This document shows positions 1 through 13,636 of a DNA stretch of 64,000 nucleotides, piece by piece. The notes beneath the pieces were generated by a model. That model made no database searches and was not told the DNA's origin. It saw nothing but the letters and a program-made list of their open reading frames with translations. Source of the stretch: Microglena sp. YARC (Eukaryota > Chlorophyta > Chlorophyceae > Chlamydomonadales > Chlamydomonadaceae); the NCBI GenBank assembly GCA_022414725.1, contig CM039463.1, forward strand, positions 31,878,579-31,942,578, given 5' to 3'. The stretch's first letter is position 1, and each line of letters opens with the position of its first letter. Position numbers and translations under genes: made by a program.

Positions 1-1210
1 GACTCAGGAAGGATATTATAATTATATCATTATCATCATGCTCATCATAATATCACACCTCCCCATCCCGATTGAGGGCCTTGGAAAAGGACTCAGGAAG
101 GATATTATAATTATATCATTATCATCATGCTCATCATAATATCACACCTCCCCATCCCCATTGAGAGCCTTGGAAAAGGACTCAGGAAGGATATTATAAT
201 TATATCATTATCATCATGCTCATCATTATATCACACCTCCCCATCCCCATTGAGAGCCTTGGAAAAGGACTCAGGAAGGACATTATAATTATATCATTAT
301 CATCATGCTCATCATAATATCACACCTCCCCATCCCCATTGAGAGCCTTGGAAAAGGACTCAGGAAGGATATTATAATTATATCATTATCATCATGCTCA
401 TCATAATATCACACCTCCCCATCCCCATTGAGAGCCTTGGAAAAGGACTCAGGAAGCATCTGCTGCCGGTACAAGCACACAAGCAGGTAGGGCACAAGGA
501 AAAGTATTATTATCATCATGATCATCACAATGTCGCACCTTGCCATCCCCATTGAGAGCCTTGGAAAAGGACTCAGGAAGCATCTGCTGCCGGTACAAGC
601 ACACAAGCAGGTAAGGCACAAGGAAAAGTATTATTATCATCATGATCATCACAATGTCGCACCTTGCCATCCCCATTGAGAGCCTTGGAAAAGGACTCAG
701 GAAGCATCTGCTGCCGGTACAAGCATACAAGCAGGTAAGGCACAAGGAAAAGTATTATTGTCATCATGATCATCACAATATCTCACCTCCCCATCTTCAT
801 TAAGAGCCTCGGAAAAGGACTCAGGAAGCATCTGCTGCCGGTAGAAGCACACAAGCAGGTAAGGCACAAGGAACAAGTTATATGCAGCGTCGCAAGCGAC
901 GCGGAAAATAGGCGGAGTGTGTTGGCAACGGAACGTAAGGTGGCAACGATGGAGCTGACCGAAGCGAGTTAGTTACGCAACCGTTGCCTGACGTGTCAGG
1001 CTTCAAGTTTTTTTCGGTCGGACAAACGGACAAATGGGTCAACATGGGAGCTCCCACTCCCTTTAAGAGGGGGCTCCGCCAAAAAGTATTATTATCATCA
1101 TGATCATCACAATGTCCCACCTTGCCATCCCCATTGAGAGCCTTGGAAAAGGACTCAGGGAGCATCTGTTGGCGGTACAAGCATACAAGCAGGTAAGGCA
1201 CAAGGAAAAG
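1..1210 (-). repeat. Array of ARF-GEF exon-16 3' edges with donors
   Basis: Two sub-arrays. At 1-446 an 89-bp unit (starts 1, 90, 179, 268, 357) carries only the last ~30 coding bases, the donor and a short (ATC)n flank. At 446-1210 units of ~120 bp carry longer pieces of the exon ([20 protein letters not shown] on the minus strand) and the donor. A 213-bp element (873-1085) interrupts one unit. Confidence 0.9.
873..1085 (+). mobile_element. Repeat A, copy 1 (~220-bp interspersed element)
   Basis: Starts ACAAGTTATATGCAGCGTCG and ends GGGGGCTCCGCCAAAAA. Other copies lie at 2819-3048, 41256-41492 and, reversed, 17943-18125. Here it splits the array sequence AAGGCACAAGGA / AAAAGTATTATT, which is uninterrupted in neighbouring units, so the insertion boundaries are visible. 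No coding capacity and no clear terminal inverted repeats. Confidence 0.85.
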
Positions 1211-1244
1211 TATTATTATCATCATGATCATCACAATATCGCAC

Positions 1245-1359
1245 CTCCCCATCTCCATTGAGAGCCTTGGAAAAGGACTCAGGAAGCATCTGTTGCCGGT
1301 AGAAGCACACAAGCAGGTCCATGACATTGGTCCATCCCATTTGAAGGCTGTCCCCGTGC
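1245..1359 (-). CDS. ARF-GEF exon 16 (last one inside the window)
   Basis: Acceptor GTGCAG^GCACGG and donor GGGGAG|GTGCGA. Encodes [20 protein letters not shown] then [18 protein letters not shown], matching GNOM YGDYIRTGWRNILDCILRLH and KLGLLPA. Phase 2 to 0. The next exon is off the left edge, beyond an array of copies of this exon's 3' edge. Confidence 0.92.
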
Positions 1360-4300
1360 CTGCACTCAATTAGAGAAATACAGAATTAAATGGTTGAGGG
1401 GGGCAGCCTCTACGCTTGCGCTAGGGCCAACCACCAAACCCAATCAGATATATCTTGAAGGGGGATCAAACCTACTGGTCCAAGCAAAATGCAGGAACAA
1501 TTGAGCAGGTAAGATTAGAGAGAATGAAGGTCCCATTTGAAGGCTGCCCCCGTGCCTGCACATTGATGCACATGTTTTGTTTTCACACAAATAATTAACA
1601 GCAGTTTTCCTTTTCTAAATCTTGTACAGAGCAAGGTACTACATTTTGTCAAATTGGTCAGCGCTTTCTAATGCAAAGCGCACGAACGGTAAATTTGTCA
1701 GCGCTTTCTAGTGTAAAAAGCGCAAAAACTGCGCGCTGCGCCTACAGGAGGCTGAAAAAACTGTGCGAAACGCGCAGAGGGGCTCAAAAAGGCAGTGCGG
1801 CACCGCGCTGCCGCGCGCGCTTAGTAGTACCCTGGTCACGCATATATATACATATATACTGTCAGGCCCTGAGGAGATGAAACCTACTGTCCACGTGCCT
1901 GCACATTTATATACAAGTTTTTTTACAAGTAGATAATTAAAAATAGCTTTCCTTGTTCTGAAACTTGTAAGGAGGTGACATATATAATATATATAGTCAG
2001 GGGATCGAACCTACTGAACCAAGGAAAAGGTATGTGGGGTGTATGATGTGTGTGAGGTGATGAGGTACGTGGGGTGTATGATGTGTGTGAAGTGCGCCCT
2101 AGCTTGGACTACTGCGCATGGTCATGGACAAGTTTTAACACTGTCTAATCAGCTCAGTGAGCTTCCTGGTTTCCGTGCGTGCGTGCAGGGGGGGGGGGGG
2201 GGGGGGGCATTGATGATAAGGATTATATTTTTCCTGGTGCTCTACAGGACTCGGGCCTGGGCTTGACAGGGGGGGGGGGGGGGGCTTGGGATTGGAAGGC
2301 GTTGAGCAGCCTCAAGTTGGTTAAAAATATATACAAATAAAATAATACAGTGCATGGGCATGTAACTCACTTATTGGCAATGTTGGCGATCGTCAATGTG
2401 GTTGCCTTCATCTTAGCGTCCTTGCCAAATGCTGTTTCAGGCCGTCCGGAGGCAATGTGTGCAACCTAAGGCCACCAAAGGTAGATCCACTGTTAGAATT
2501 GGGCAGTGGCAATACAATTACAACAATTATAATTACGGGGGGGGGGGGGGGGGGGGGGAGGGGAGGGAAGGATTCCAACCATCATCAAAATCACAGGGTG
2601 CAAGCAATACAGTAATGAGCCAAAGGAGCAATACAGTGAAGCATAATATTCACCCAGTTTCTAGTCCAGCAAGATATAAGCCTGAAAATAACACATTGAG
2701 CGGGGGTGCATGAGAATTCTAAGGCCAGAAAAGTTAGGAGGGTTATTCTTGTTTGATATTCATTCCTCATTGATATGTATTCTGCGTTCAAACATGTTCA
2801 TACTCAAACACTCCTAGGACAAGTCCTAGGCAGCTTCACAAACGATGCGGAAAATCGGCGGAGAGTGTACTCGGAGCAACAGGTGGCAACGGAATCGAGC
2901 GGACCTAAGCCAATTAGTTGAGATAGTTATCTGACGTGTCAGGCTTCGTGTTGGTCACTCGGTTGTCAGTCAGTCGCACGTTGGTCAAACAGACAACTGG
3001 GTGACCCTGGGGCTCCCCCCCCCCCAGAAGGGCGGCCTTCGCCAAAAATATACACCTGCTCTGGCGGTTTTTATATTTAATTTGGTGCCAAGCTCCATGA
3101 GAAGGTATGTTTATGCTGTGCAACCAACTAGGGCTCACTGCTGAGGAGTCTTGGAAAGATTGAGGATGGTGGTGTCTGCCTCGTCGTCCAACTGATGACG
3201 TGCGGCAATATGAGCCCTTACCTCGGACCCCCCAGGATAACCTTTACTTACTTCGACAATTTCATATATTATTTTATGCAAAGCCTCATGGGAAGGGATG
3301 CTTATACTGCATGAGCGCATCCAACCAGGGCCCACCTGCTGGGGTGTCTTGGAGAGATTGAGGATGATGGTGTCAGCCACGTCGTCCAACTGATGACATG
3401 CAGCAACGTGAGCCCCCACCTCAAAGCCCCCGAGGAGAGCACTACTACTAATTCAGGTACTTGTATAATTCACTGGACGCAAGGCAGGGCAAAGGGATGT
3501 TAATGCTGTATGACAGTTTAAGTGCATCCAACCAGGGCCCACCTGCTGGGGAGTCTTGGAGAGATTGAGGATGATGGTGTCAGCCACGTCGTCCAACTGA
3601 AGACATGCAGCAACGTGAGCCCCCACCTCAAAGCCCCCGAGGAGAGCACTACTACTAATTCAGGTACTTGTATAATTCACTGGACGCAAAGCAGGGCAAA
3701 GGGATGTTAATGCTGTATGACAGTTTAAGTGCATCCAACCAGGGCCCACCTGCTGGGGAGTCTTGGAGAGATTGAGGATGATGGTGTCAGCCACGTCGTC
3801 CAACTGATGACATGCGGCAATGTGAGCCACCACCTCCAAGCCCCCAAGTGCAGCGTGCACTAGTTGCTCGTTGCTGATGCTGTCAATGATTGCGCAGATG
3901 GTGGTGACTGCTGGGTTCCAGATGAGGCGAAACATGGTGGTGTCGAATAAGTGGCGGCCAGGGTCACTGTGGATCATCTGCCCCCGAGACGTGGCAGAGG
4001 TCTGGTGGAGCTCCACAAAGGACTGCTCACTGACATCCATGCTGCTGCTCTCATTCAGGCGTAGAGGCTGTGTGGTGTGGTGGTTGCTTGTTATTGTCGG
4101 TGGTTGGCAGCTTGTGTTGGTGGGTGGTTGTTAGTGGTTGTGGTAGTTGCTTGTCATTGTTGGTGGTTGGATGCTTGTGTTTTTGGTTGGTGGTTGTGGT
4201 CGTTGTTTGTTTTTGGTGTGGATTTACACAGGCGAATTTGAGTTTAAATGAGCTGAAAAGAAACCAGTGGTGTTATGGTGCCAACTCACATGCTGCTGCT

Positions 4301-7300
4301 CTCATTTAGGCGTAGAGGCTGTGTGGTGTGGTGGTTGCTTGTCATTGTTGGTGGTTGGATGCTTGTGTTGTTGGTTGTTGGTTGTGGTCGTTGTTTGTTT
4401 TTGGTGTGGATTTACACAGGTGAATTTGAGTTTAAATGAGCTGAAAAGAAACCAGTGGTGTTATGGTGCCAACTCACATGCTGCTGCTCTCATTTAGGCG
4501 TAGAGGCTGTGTGTGTGTGTATGCGTGGTGTTGGTGGTTGGTTGCGGTCGGGGTGGTTGGTGTCGTTTGGGGGGTATTGTTGTTGTTTTTGGTGGTGGTG
4601 GTTGTTCATTCTTGGTGGTTGCGTAGAGGCTGTGTGTGTGTATGTGGTGCTGGTGGTTGGTTGCTGGTGTTGTTTGGGGGGTGGCTGTGTGGTGTGGTGG
4701 TTGCTTGTTATTGTCGGTGGTAGGCAGCTTGTGTTGGTGGGTGATTGTTGTTGGTTGTGGTGGTGGTTGTTCGCTGTTGGTGTGGATTTGCAAAGGTGAA
4801 TTTGAGTTAAAAAATGCTGGAAAAAAACCAGTGGTTCTTTGGTGCCCACTCACATCTAGGCAACAGCAACTCGTATGTGTGTATGAAAATTTATAGAGTG
4901 CAGAAAAGAAAAGAGGGGGAACGCCTTAAAGTACAGGCAGTATAAATCCTATTATTGTTAGAAAGCTCGGCCGACTTTCATTAACTAACATTCACTATAA
5001 TTAATAATTCACTACAATTAACTAACATAAACATGCCCTACTCACTTCCAAAGCGCCGCTTGCTTTGACGCATAGAGGCTGCATGTTGTAGATGTGCACA
5101 GGCGAATTTGAGTTCACATGTATGAATGTGTGCGAGTGTGCATGTGCATGTTTCGTTACTTATCTCGCTCGCAAAATGTCAACCAAATGAATGGGACGTG
5201 TCTGTCTTGCCATTTCAATTGTATGTCTGTGTGCATGTCTGTGTCATTGGGAGTGTGTACGTTACATTGCGTTACTTATCCTGCTTGCAGGCTGTCCAGA
5301 AAATGAATGGTTTGTGTTTGTCCTGCCTTCAAACCCTAAACCTGTCAACAAAATGAATGGTTTGTGTTTGTCCTGCCTTCAAACCCTAAACCTGTCAACA
5401 AAATGAATGGTTGGGGTTTTCCTGCCTATTCAAGTGGATGCATGCATGCATGTATGTGTCTGTGAGTGTGTGTACGTTACGTTACTTATCTTGCTTGCAA
5501 CCTGTCAGCAAAATGAAAGGTGCGTGTTTGTCCTGCCTTTTCAAGTGTATGTATGTAGCAGTCCAGAGGTAGCCTAGTAGGGACACATGCTAGTAGCTAA
5601 AAATAAAAGCAGTGGTGTGTAGATGGTCTGCATGTGCACATGTGGGTTAAGTGAATACATATAATATATAATTTAAAATATATCTTCAAAATAGAATTTA
5701 CAAAATAGAATTAATATATTATAAAGGAAGTGAGTTGTTAAGTTTCTTACCGTCTTGATGATGGAATAGTAGATGTCATTCAAAAACTCTTCTGGGAAAT
5801 CTGATTTCCCGGAAATCTGACACTCGTTGACGCCCCGCAAATTGCGCCTGAACGCTTCCAGGGACATCTTGTTCTTGACCTGCAAGGGGAGACATGTATG
5901 CCATGTTACATATTGTTCTTGACAAACTAAGGGGAGATATGAATGGGGCTGCTACATGAATGGGGTCCTAAGGGGTAACTACATGAATTGGGTTGGTACA
6001 TGCATGGGGTTACTAAGGGGAAACATGACTGCCATGTTACATATTGTTCTTGACAAACTAAGGGGAGATATGAATGGGGCTGCTACATGAATGGGGTCCT
6101 AAGGGGTAACTACATGAATTGGGTTGGTACATGCATGGGGTTACTAAGGGGAAACATGACTGCCATGTTACATATTGTTCTTGACAAACGAAGGGGAGAT
6201 ATGAATGGGGCTGCTACATGAATGGGGTCCTAAGGGGAGACATGCTTAGGGGTTACTATATGAATTGGGTTGGTACATGCATGGGGTTACTAAGGGGAAA
6301 CATGACTGCCATGTTACATATTGTTCTTGACTAATTAAGGGGTTCCATCTTCTTCTTGACCTCCAAGGGGAGACATGGATGGGGTTGCTACATGAATGGG
6401 GTTACTAAGGGGAGACATGCTAAGGGGTAACTACATGTTTTTGGCATCGTGTCCTTGACCTCCAAGGTGGCACATGAATCCCATGGTATTTAAATAAGGT
6501 TTAGTACAATACCTTATCGAAAATATCATATGATGTATCGTGTATGATATTGTAGGATACATCACCCAGTAACCTTGGGAGCCAGTAAGAAATTGACACC
6601 ACACCACACACACTCACAAGGCACACACGCACACACAAATGCACACACACACGCGCTAACACACACAAACACATTGTATGCTATATCACCCAGTAACCTT
6701 GGGAGCCAGTAAGAAATTGACATCTTACGTAACATGAAGGACCTTCAAAACAATTCATGGAATCAAAGCTCTGGCACAAATTCTTGTATGTAAAATTCAA
6801 TCCAACACAATCCAATCGAGCACAATCCAATCCGTTACAATGAAATGGATTGCGTTTCAATCCAGCCCAATCAGATCTTATCCAATGTATCCTAACCAAT
6901 GTATCTGTTCCATTTCGATCCGTTCAATCAAACCCAAGGTATCCTTTCAATCCGTCATTTCAATCCGTTCAATCAAACCCAAGGTATCCTTTCAATCCGT
7001 CATTTCAATCCGTTTCAATCAAACCCAAGGTATCCTTTCAATCCGTCATTTCAATCCGTTTCAATCAAATCCAAAATACATTACACCCACTCCAATGGAA
7101 ACAATACTCGATCCCCTCCAACAACATGTTCAGAGAATGTAGACACACCTAAGATTCTTTTGCGGGCTACGCATGGCAGCTATCAGCAAGTTCCATGAGA
7201 TAGCCACCGGTTCAAGACCAAAGCTTTCAGCTGCGTTGGATTGACTGTCGATGACAGCTTCCAGACGGACTAGCTAGCTTCAGGTTAGGTCGAAGAACAG

Positions 7301-10300
7301 GGGAATGAAGCTGCCTAGAAGCTGTTACGTATCCCTCAAAAAGAAAGAGTGCACACATCTGGTTATTGTGTTGATCTGTGTTGGGCGTGATGACTGAGTA
7401 GGCTATGAGCTATAAAATACATGATGTATACAGTTGACCATGTACACACTCACCCCGTCGTTGTGTCGATCAGTGTTGAGCATGCTGACTGAGTAGGCCA
7501 TGAGCTATATCATACATGATGTATACAGTTGACCATGTACACACCCACCCCGTCGTTGTGTCGATCTGTGTTGAGCATGATGACTGAGTAGGCCAAGAGC
7601 TATATCATACATGATATATACAGTTGACCATGTACACCCACCCTGTCGTTGTGTCGATCTGTGTTGAGCATGATAACTGAGTAGGCCAAGAGCTATATAA
7701 TACATGATGTATACAGTTGACCATGTACACCCACCCCGCCGTTGTGTCGATCTGTGTTGAGCATGATGACTGAGTAGGCCAGGACATATGCCGCATCTGC
7801 CGACTTGAAGATGGACTGGTTGCTTGCGTAGAAGTTGCGGCCGAAGGAGTTGATGATTCGATCAATTTTCTGAGCCTCTCCTGTGGTGGTGGTGGTGGTG
7901 GTGGTGGTGATGATGTCCGGGGTGGGGTGTGTTTGTGTGTGGTGGTGGTGGTGGTGGTGGTGCATGGGGTGATAGTGGTGGCCGAAGGAGTTGATGATGT
8001 GATCGATTTTCTGAGCCTCTCCTGTGGTGGTGGTGGTGATGATGTCCGGGGTGGGGTGTGTTTGTGTGTATGTGTGTGTGGGTGTGTGTACGTGTGTGTG
8101 TGTGTGGGTGGGGGGGAGGAGGTGGTGTTGGTGCATGGGGTGATAGTGGTGGCCGGATGAGTTGATGATGCGATCAGTTTCTGAGCCTCTCCTGCGGGCA
8201 AGGGGTAGTGACCAGGTTGATTGTGTACGGGGTGTTGAAATTAACTTACCCTGTCGCTGCACAATTAAACTAACGATTAAAAATTCGGATTCGGAATCCC
8301 ACAGTGCCTAGTTTCGATAATTAGTGCGCATTAGTTAACGGCTATCTATAGGGAAATCTTCCTGGTGCTCGCGGGAGTGGTTGGCGGAACCATTGGCATG
8401 TGGAAAGCTGAGAGGTGCGAGGGGTAGAGACCAGGTTGATCACTTAATATGGGGAGGGGTTGATGATGTGATCGATTTTCTGAGCCTCTCCTGCGGGCAA
8501 AGGGGTAGAGACCAGGTTGGTAGTGGAATATATCAAGCTTGGAATTTGCAAGCTATGCCGTGTTGAAAATATCTTTGATACCTTTAAATGTGGCCACACC
8601 GTGGTTTTTGATCATGAAATATATCCGCATATATACATACGTGGTGTATGTACGTTTTGCAGCGTGTGTGGGAAGGTAGATGGTGGGAGGGGGCCTAAAG
8701 GCGCGTAGAAGTGACGGCCACAGGACTTGATGATGTGATTGATTTAGGGGGGTATAGACAGGTGGAATATGGAGAGGAGCTGATGATGCGATCTATGTTC
8801 TGAGCCTCTCCTGCGTGCAAGGGTTGGAGACCAGGTTTGTAATGGAATATGGGGTTATGTGGGTGATGTGATTGGTTGTATGAGCTCCTCCTGTGTGCAA
8901 GGGTTAGAGACCAGGTTGGTAATGGAATGTGGGGAGGAGTGCAGGTGCGATCTATTGTCTGAGCCTCTCCTGTGTGCACGGCTTAAAGACCAGGTTGATT
9001 ATGAAATATGGGAAGGAGTGGGTGATGTGATCGATTTTCTGAGCCTCTCCTGTATGTTAGAGGTAGAGACCAGGTTTGTCATGGAATATGGGGTTACGTG
9101 GGTGATGTGATCAGTTGTATGAGCTTCTCCTGTGTGCAAGGGTTAGAGACCAGGTTGGTAATGGAACATAGAGAAGCACACAGTATAAGTCAAGGAAGTA
9201 ACTATTTTGTTTTATTTTGTGAGTGCAGTCACAAGTCTCCTAAACCCTTATAGCAATTCAGCAGATGATTTGGATTTGGGGTCTCGAAGCGCTTTGCAGT
9301 TCACAGTTTATACCTCGAAATTGAGAATATGACCCGAGAATTCTGACAATTCGGAGAAATGTCGAAACAATTGCCTGAAGAAGCAGAGGTATGAAATACA
9401 AACTACAAGATCCAAATATAAATCATCCGCTGAATTAAACCCTGGCCCTGTCATAAACCCCGGGTTCGGTCTGCTGAACTCAATTCCGTTGCCACCTGTC
9501 GCACCAGTAGCCAACATTCCCCGCCTAGGACTTGTCTCTTGTGAATGTGGTCAAAAGGCCCCTAAATACTTACCCCTAGAGATATCATGCATCTTACATT
9601 TGGTCTGAGTGCTTAGGATCAACCCCAAGCTTAATAACTACAGAGTCACCCCCCAAGCTTAATAACTACAGAGTCATCCCCCAAGCTTCATAACTACAGA
9701 GTCACCCCCCAAGCTTCATAACTACAGAGTCACCCCCCAAGCTTCATAAACTACAGAGTCACCCCCCAAGCTTCATAACTACAGAGTCACCAAGCTTCAT
9801 AACTACAGAGTCACCCCCCAAGCTTCATAACTACAGAGTCACCCCCAAGCTTCATAACTACAGAGTCACCCCCCAAGCTTCATAACTACAGAGTCACCCC
9901 CCAAGCTTCATAACTACAGAGTCACCCCCCAAGCTTCATAACTACAGAGTCACCCCCCAAGCTTAATAACTACAGAGTCACCCCCCAAGCTTAATAACTA
10001 CAGAGTCACCCCCCAAGCTTAATAACTACAGGGTCACCCCCAAGCTTAATAACTACAGAGTCAACCCCCAAGCTTAATAACTACAGAGTCAACCCCCTTG
10101 ATTCACCTGGGAGCCTGAATGACTCAAGAAACAGGTGGATGTCTGATTGCCTGTTTGTCTGCACATTCCTGTGCCTTACTGCCCCCCGGCCCTGTCGTAA
10201 ACCCTGCGTTTTGTGAGTGTGGTCAGAAGGCCCCTACTAAATACTTAACCCCCTTGTCTCACCTGGGAGCCTGAAGGACTCGAGGAACAGGCGGATGCCT

Positions 10301-11926
10301 GCATCGAATTTGATATCTCTGAAGTCGAAGGATGAGGTGTAAGCCTCTAGCACCTTGATGTAGAAGGGGTCCCCCTCGCCCAACAGTTCGCCGATGGTAT
10401 CCTTTTTCAAGCCAGGGCATACATGGAGGAAGCGACCGAGGCAACTGGACAACTCATCCTCACTGGCTATGTCCTGAGGGGAGGCTGTCGCAGCTAAGGC
10501 ACTTCCAGCAAGGACTGGCATAAGCTTCTTTTCCTGTGAGAGATTGGGTCCAATGTGTTTTGATAATAATGCTTGAGTTGAAGTTTAATTGATTATGTTC
10601 ATGCCAGAAGAAACTACCCCACCCCACCCTCCCTAACACATCCTCTGCACGCACACACCCCAACTCCTCCGCCCACTCCCACTCCCGCTCCTCTCCCCTC
10701 CGCTCAAACTCCCTGGTAGGTTCCAAGCCGCCCTACCTGAAGGTAGCGGAACCCCTTCTTGTGGTTCTGGTTGAAGTGCTGTACTGCAACCGAGAGCTTG
10801 TGTTTCAGGTGCCTCTCATACACCACAGAGCGCAAGTGCATGAAGTTCCAAACCCATCCCCACACACCCGAACACATCACCTGCACGCACACACTCCACG
10901 CAACTCCTCCACCCACTTCCTGCAACCCTCCCCCTCCGCTCAAACTTCCTGGTAGGTTCCAAGCCGCCCTACCTGGAGGTAGCGGAACCCCTTCTTGTGG
11001 TTCTCGTTGAAGTGTTGTACCGTAACCGAGAGATTGTGTTTCAGGTGCCTCTCACACATCACTGAGTGCAAGCGCATGAAGTTCCCAACCCTACTCCACC
11101 CACCCTAACACATCACATACGCCACCCAACTGCCCCACACATCTCCCCCTCTGCCCAAACTCGCTGGTAGGTTCCTAACTACCCTACCTGAAGGTAACGG
11201 AACCCCTTCTTGTGGTTCTGGTTGAAGTGCTGTACTGCGGCCGAGAGCTTGTGTTTCAGGTGCCTCTCATACACCACGGAGCGCAAGCGCATGAAGTCCG
11301 ACAGAGGAGCACCAGGCGCTGAACCTCCGCCACCACGCGCGACAGCCGGAGAAGCAGCAGTGCCTACGCTAGCAACATCTCTGGCATCCACAGCAAGGGG
11401 AGGGAGGGAGGAAGAGAGGGGGGGGGGGGGGGGGTAGGGTGGAATGTGTGTGGGCAGGGTGTGGATGGGGTGGAATGGGGTAGATAGGTGTGGATGGGTT
11501 GGAAAGGGTGGGTGTGGGTTGGAGCAGATAGGATGTGGATGGGGTGGAACGGGTGTGGAATAGGGTGGAATGGGAGTGGATGGGGGTGGATAGGGTAAAA
11601 AGGGAGGAATGGGGGCAAGAAAAAATCACCATCATCATCTTGAAACTGTCTGAAACAACCATGTTTTGAAACAACCATTTGATTACATTCTGCGATCAGG
11701 AGTGTTTGGCAGAAGTTGGTGTTGTACTTGGAAAGTGGTGGTGGTTTGTGTGTGTGTGTGTGTGTGGGGTGGGGTGGGTGGGTGGGGGGGGGGGGGAGGG
11801 GGTCTGCAGAAGTTGGTAGTGGTGTGTGAGTGTGTGGGGGGGGGATCTGCAGAAACAAGTGCTGTAACTTGGAAGGTGGTGGTGGTGGTGGTGGTGGTGG
11901 TGGTGTGTGTGTGTGCGCGTGTGTGT

Positions 11927-11957
<31 letters not shown>

Positions 11958-13552
11958 TCTGCAGTAGTAGTTGTACAACCCATGTTCAACCCGCCTGCAG
12001 ACGGTGAGCAGCCTGAAGGTTGATGAACCTTGTAACCACCAAGGACCAAGGCATGCTAACACACCAAGGCATGCAGTGCCCAGATATCAATGGAGGCATG
12101 TGAAGACAAACAATCAAATACTGTGACATACCCTCTGTAAAACGATTGTTTGGGGTTCAGTTCATCAGTGCTTTTTCTTTTTAAGCCCTTCATATACGGT
12201 TGTGCAAGTCCCTTAAGCCTATTTGACCTACCCCTGGACTGTAACATACATACGTACATACCCTCACCTCTGGGCTCGTTCTTGGCGAACTCCATGGACG
12301 CAGGCCCACCCAAGGACATTGCCATCGCGTCCCCTGCTTCCACAAGGGGCGTGAGGTCCAGGTGATTGCCATTAACCAGCGGCGTCCAGATGTCAATGAA
12401 GTAAGGGAGCTCAAGCTCGGCGGAGGGGGGCTGGAAAGCGTTGGAGCGATTCTCGGCTGCTATGGCATTGAAGATAGCCAGCAAGGCCTCCAAGCTTATG
12501 AATTGAAGAGAGCCTGGGGAGCCCTTGGCAGCAGGCATGGCTGTTTTGGATAAGAGGGTGCACATATCGGCGAACAAGTCCCCCCGTTCCAATCTGAAGA
12601 GGGAAAGTGGTGTTTTAATGTGTATATGTGTGTAGGCGCATTGCTTTTTGGATAAGAGGGAGCACACATTAGCGAACAAGTCCCCCCGTTCCAATCTGCA
12701 GTAGGACTGTGGTGTGAGTATGTGTGTATGCGCTTTTCTGTTTTGGATAAGAGGGTGCACAAATCGGCGGACAAGTCCCCCTGTCCCAATATATAGGGAG
12801 AAAAGTGATAGGTTGGGGTTGGTTAGGGTATCGGCTACAATGGCCAGCAAGGCCTCCAAGCTTATGAATTGGAGGGGCCCGGGCATGGCTGTTTTGGATA
12901 ACAGGGTGCACAACACCACCCAATCAATCTGAGGGGGGAACATGGTGTTCGTGTATATGTATATATGCATGTATGTGTTTATGTATGTGCATGTGTTGGG
13001 GTAGGTTGGAGGGTTGGAGGGTAGGAGGTAGGAAGAAAGACGAAAAGGGGGAGGGGGGGGGGGGGGGGGGGGGGGGGGCAGAATACTGTGCCAGGAATCA
13101 ACAGAAAATTATTTTTTACACAGCACACCTGCAGTCACAATTTGCGAAGATGTGATGCCCAAGTTCTTGCCAATTGGAAATAATGTACAGTTGAGATAAC
13201 ATAGGACCATTTGTTTTATTGTGCCGCACCTGCAGTCACAGTTGGCAAAGATGTCATGCACGAATCCAGGCTGGCGGCACATGTCCAGCACCCCCTCAAG
13301 GGCCGCCTCTTGCTGCTCTATTGAGTTCATGTTCTTGCCGTCAGCTAGAGGCAGCAGCACTCTGTCCATCACCACCTCTATCTGGCCGACGGAGATGCTA
13401 CCCATGAATGTGTAGACGCACAGGAGCACTTGGCAGAAGCCATTGATTATGGATACGCTAGTGAAGTTGACCTGTGTGTGTGTGTGTGTGTGAGTGTATG
13501 TGTGAGTGTGTGTGTGAGTGTGTGTGTGAGTGTGTGTGTGAGTGTGTGTGTG

Positions 13553-13636
<84 letters not shown>

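Noticed and set aside
1..500. CRISPR-like regular repeat (89-bp period)
   Set aside because: The whole unit is repeated with no unique spacers, and it matches the edge of a eukaryotic exon.
7605..8262. 198- and 189-residue minus-strand ORFs at 7.6-8.3 kb
   Set aside because: They run through the true Sec7 exon and its intronic edge copies; only 7735-7880 is coding by phase and homology.
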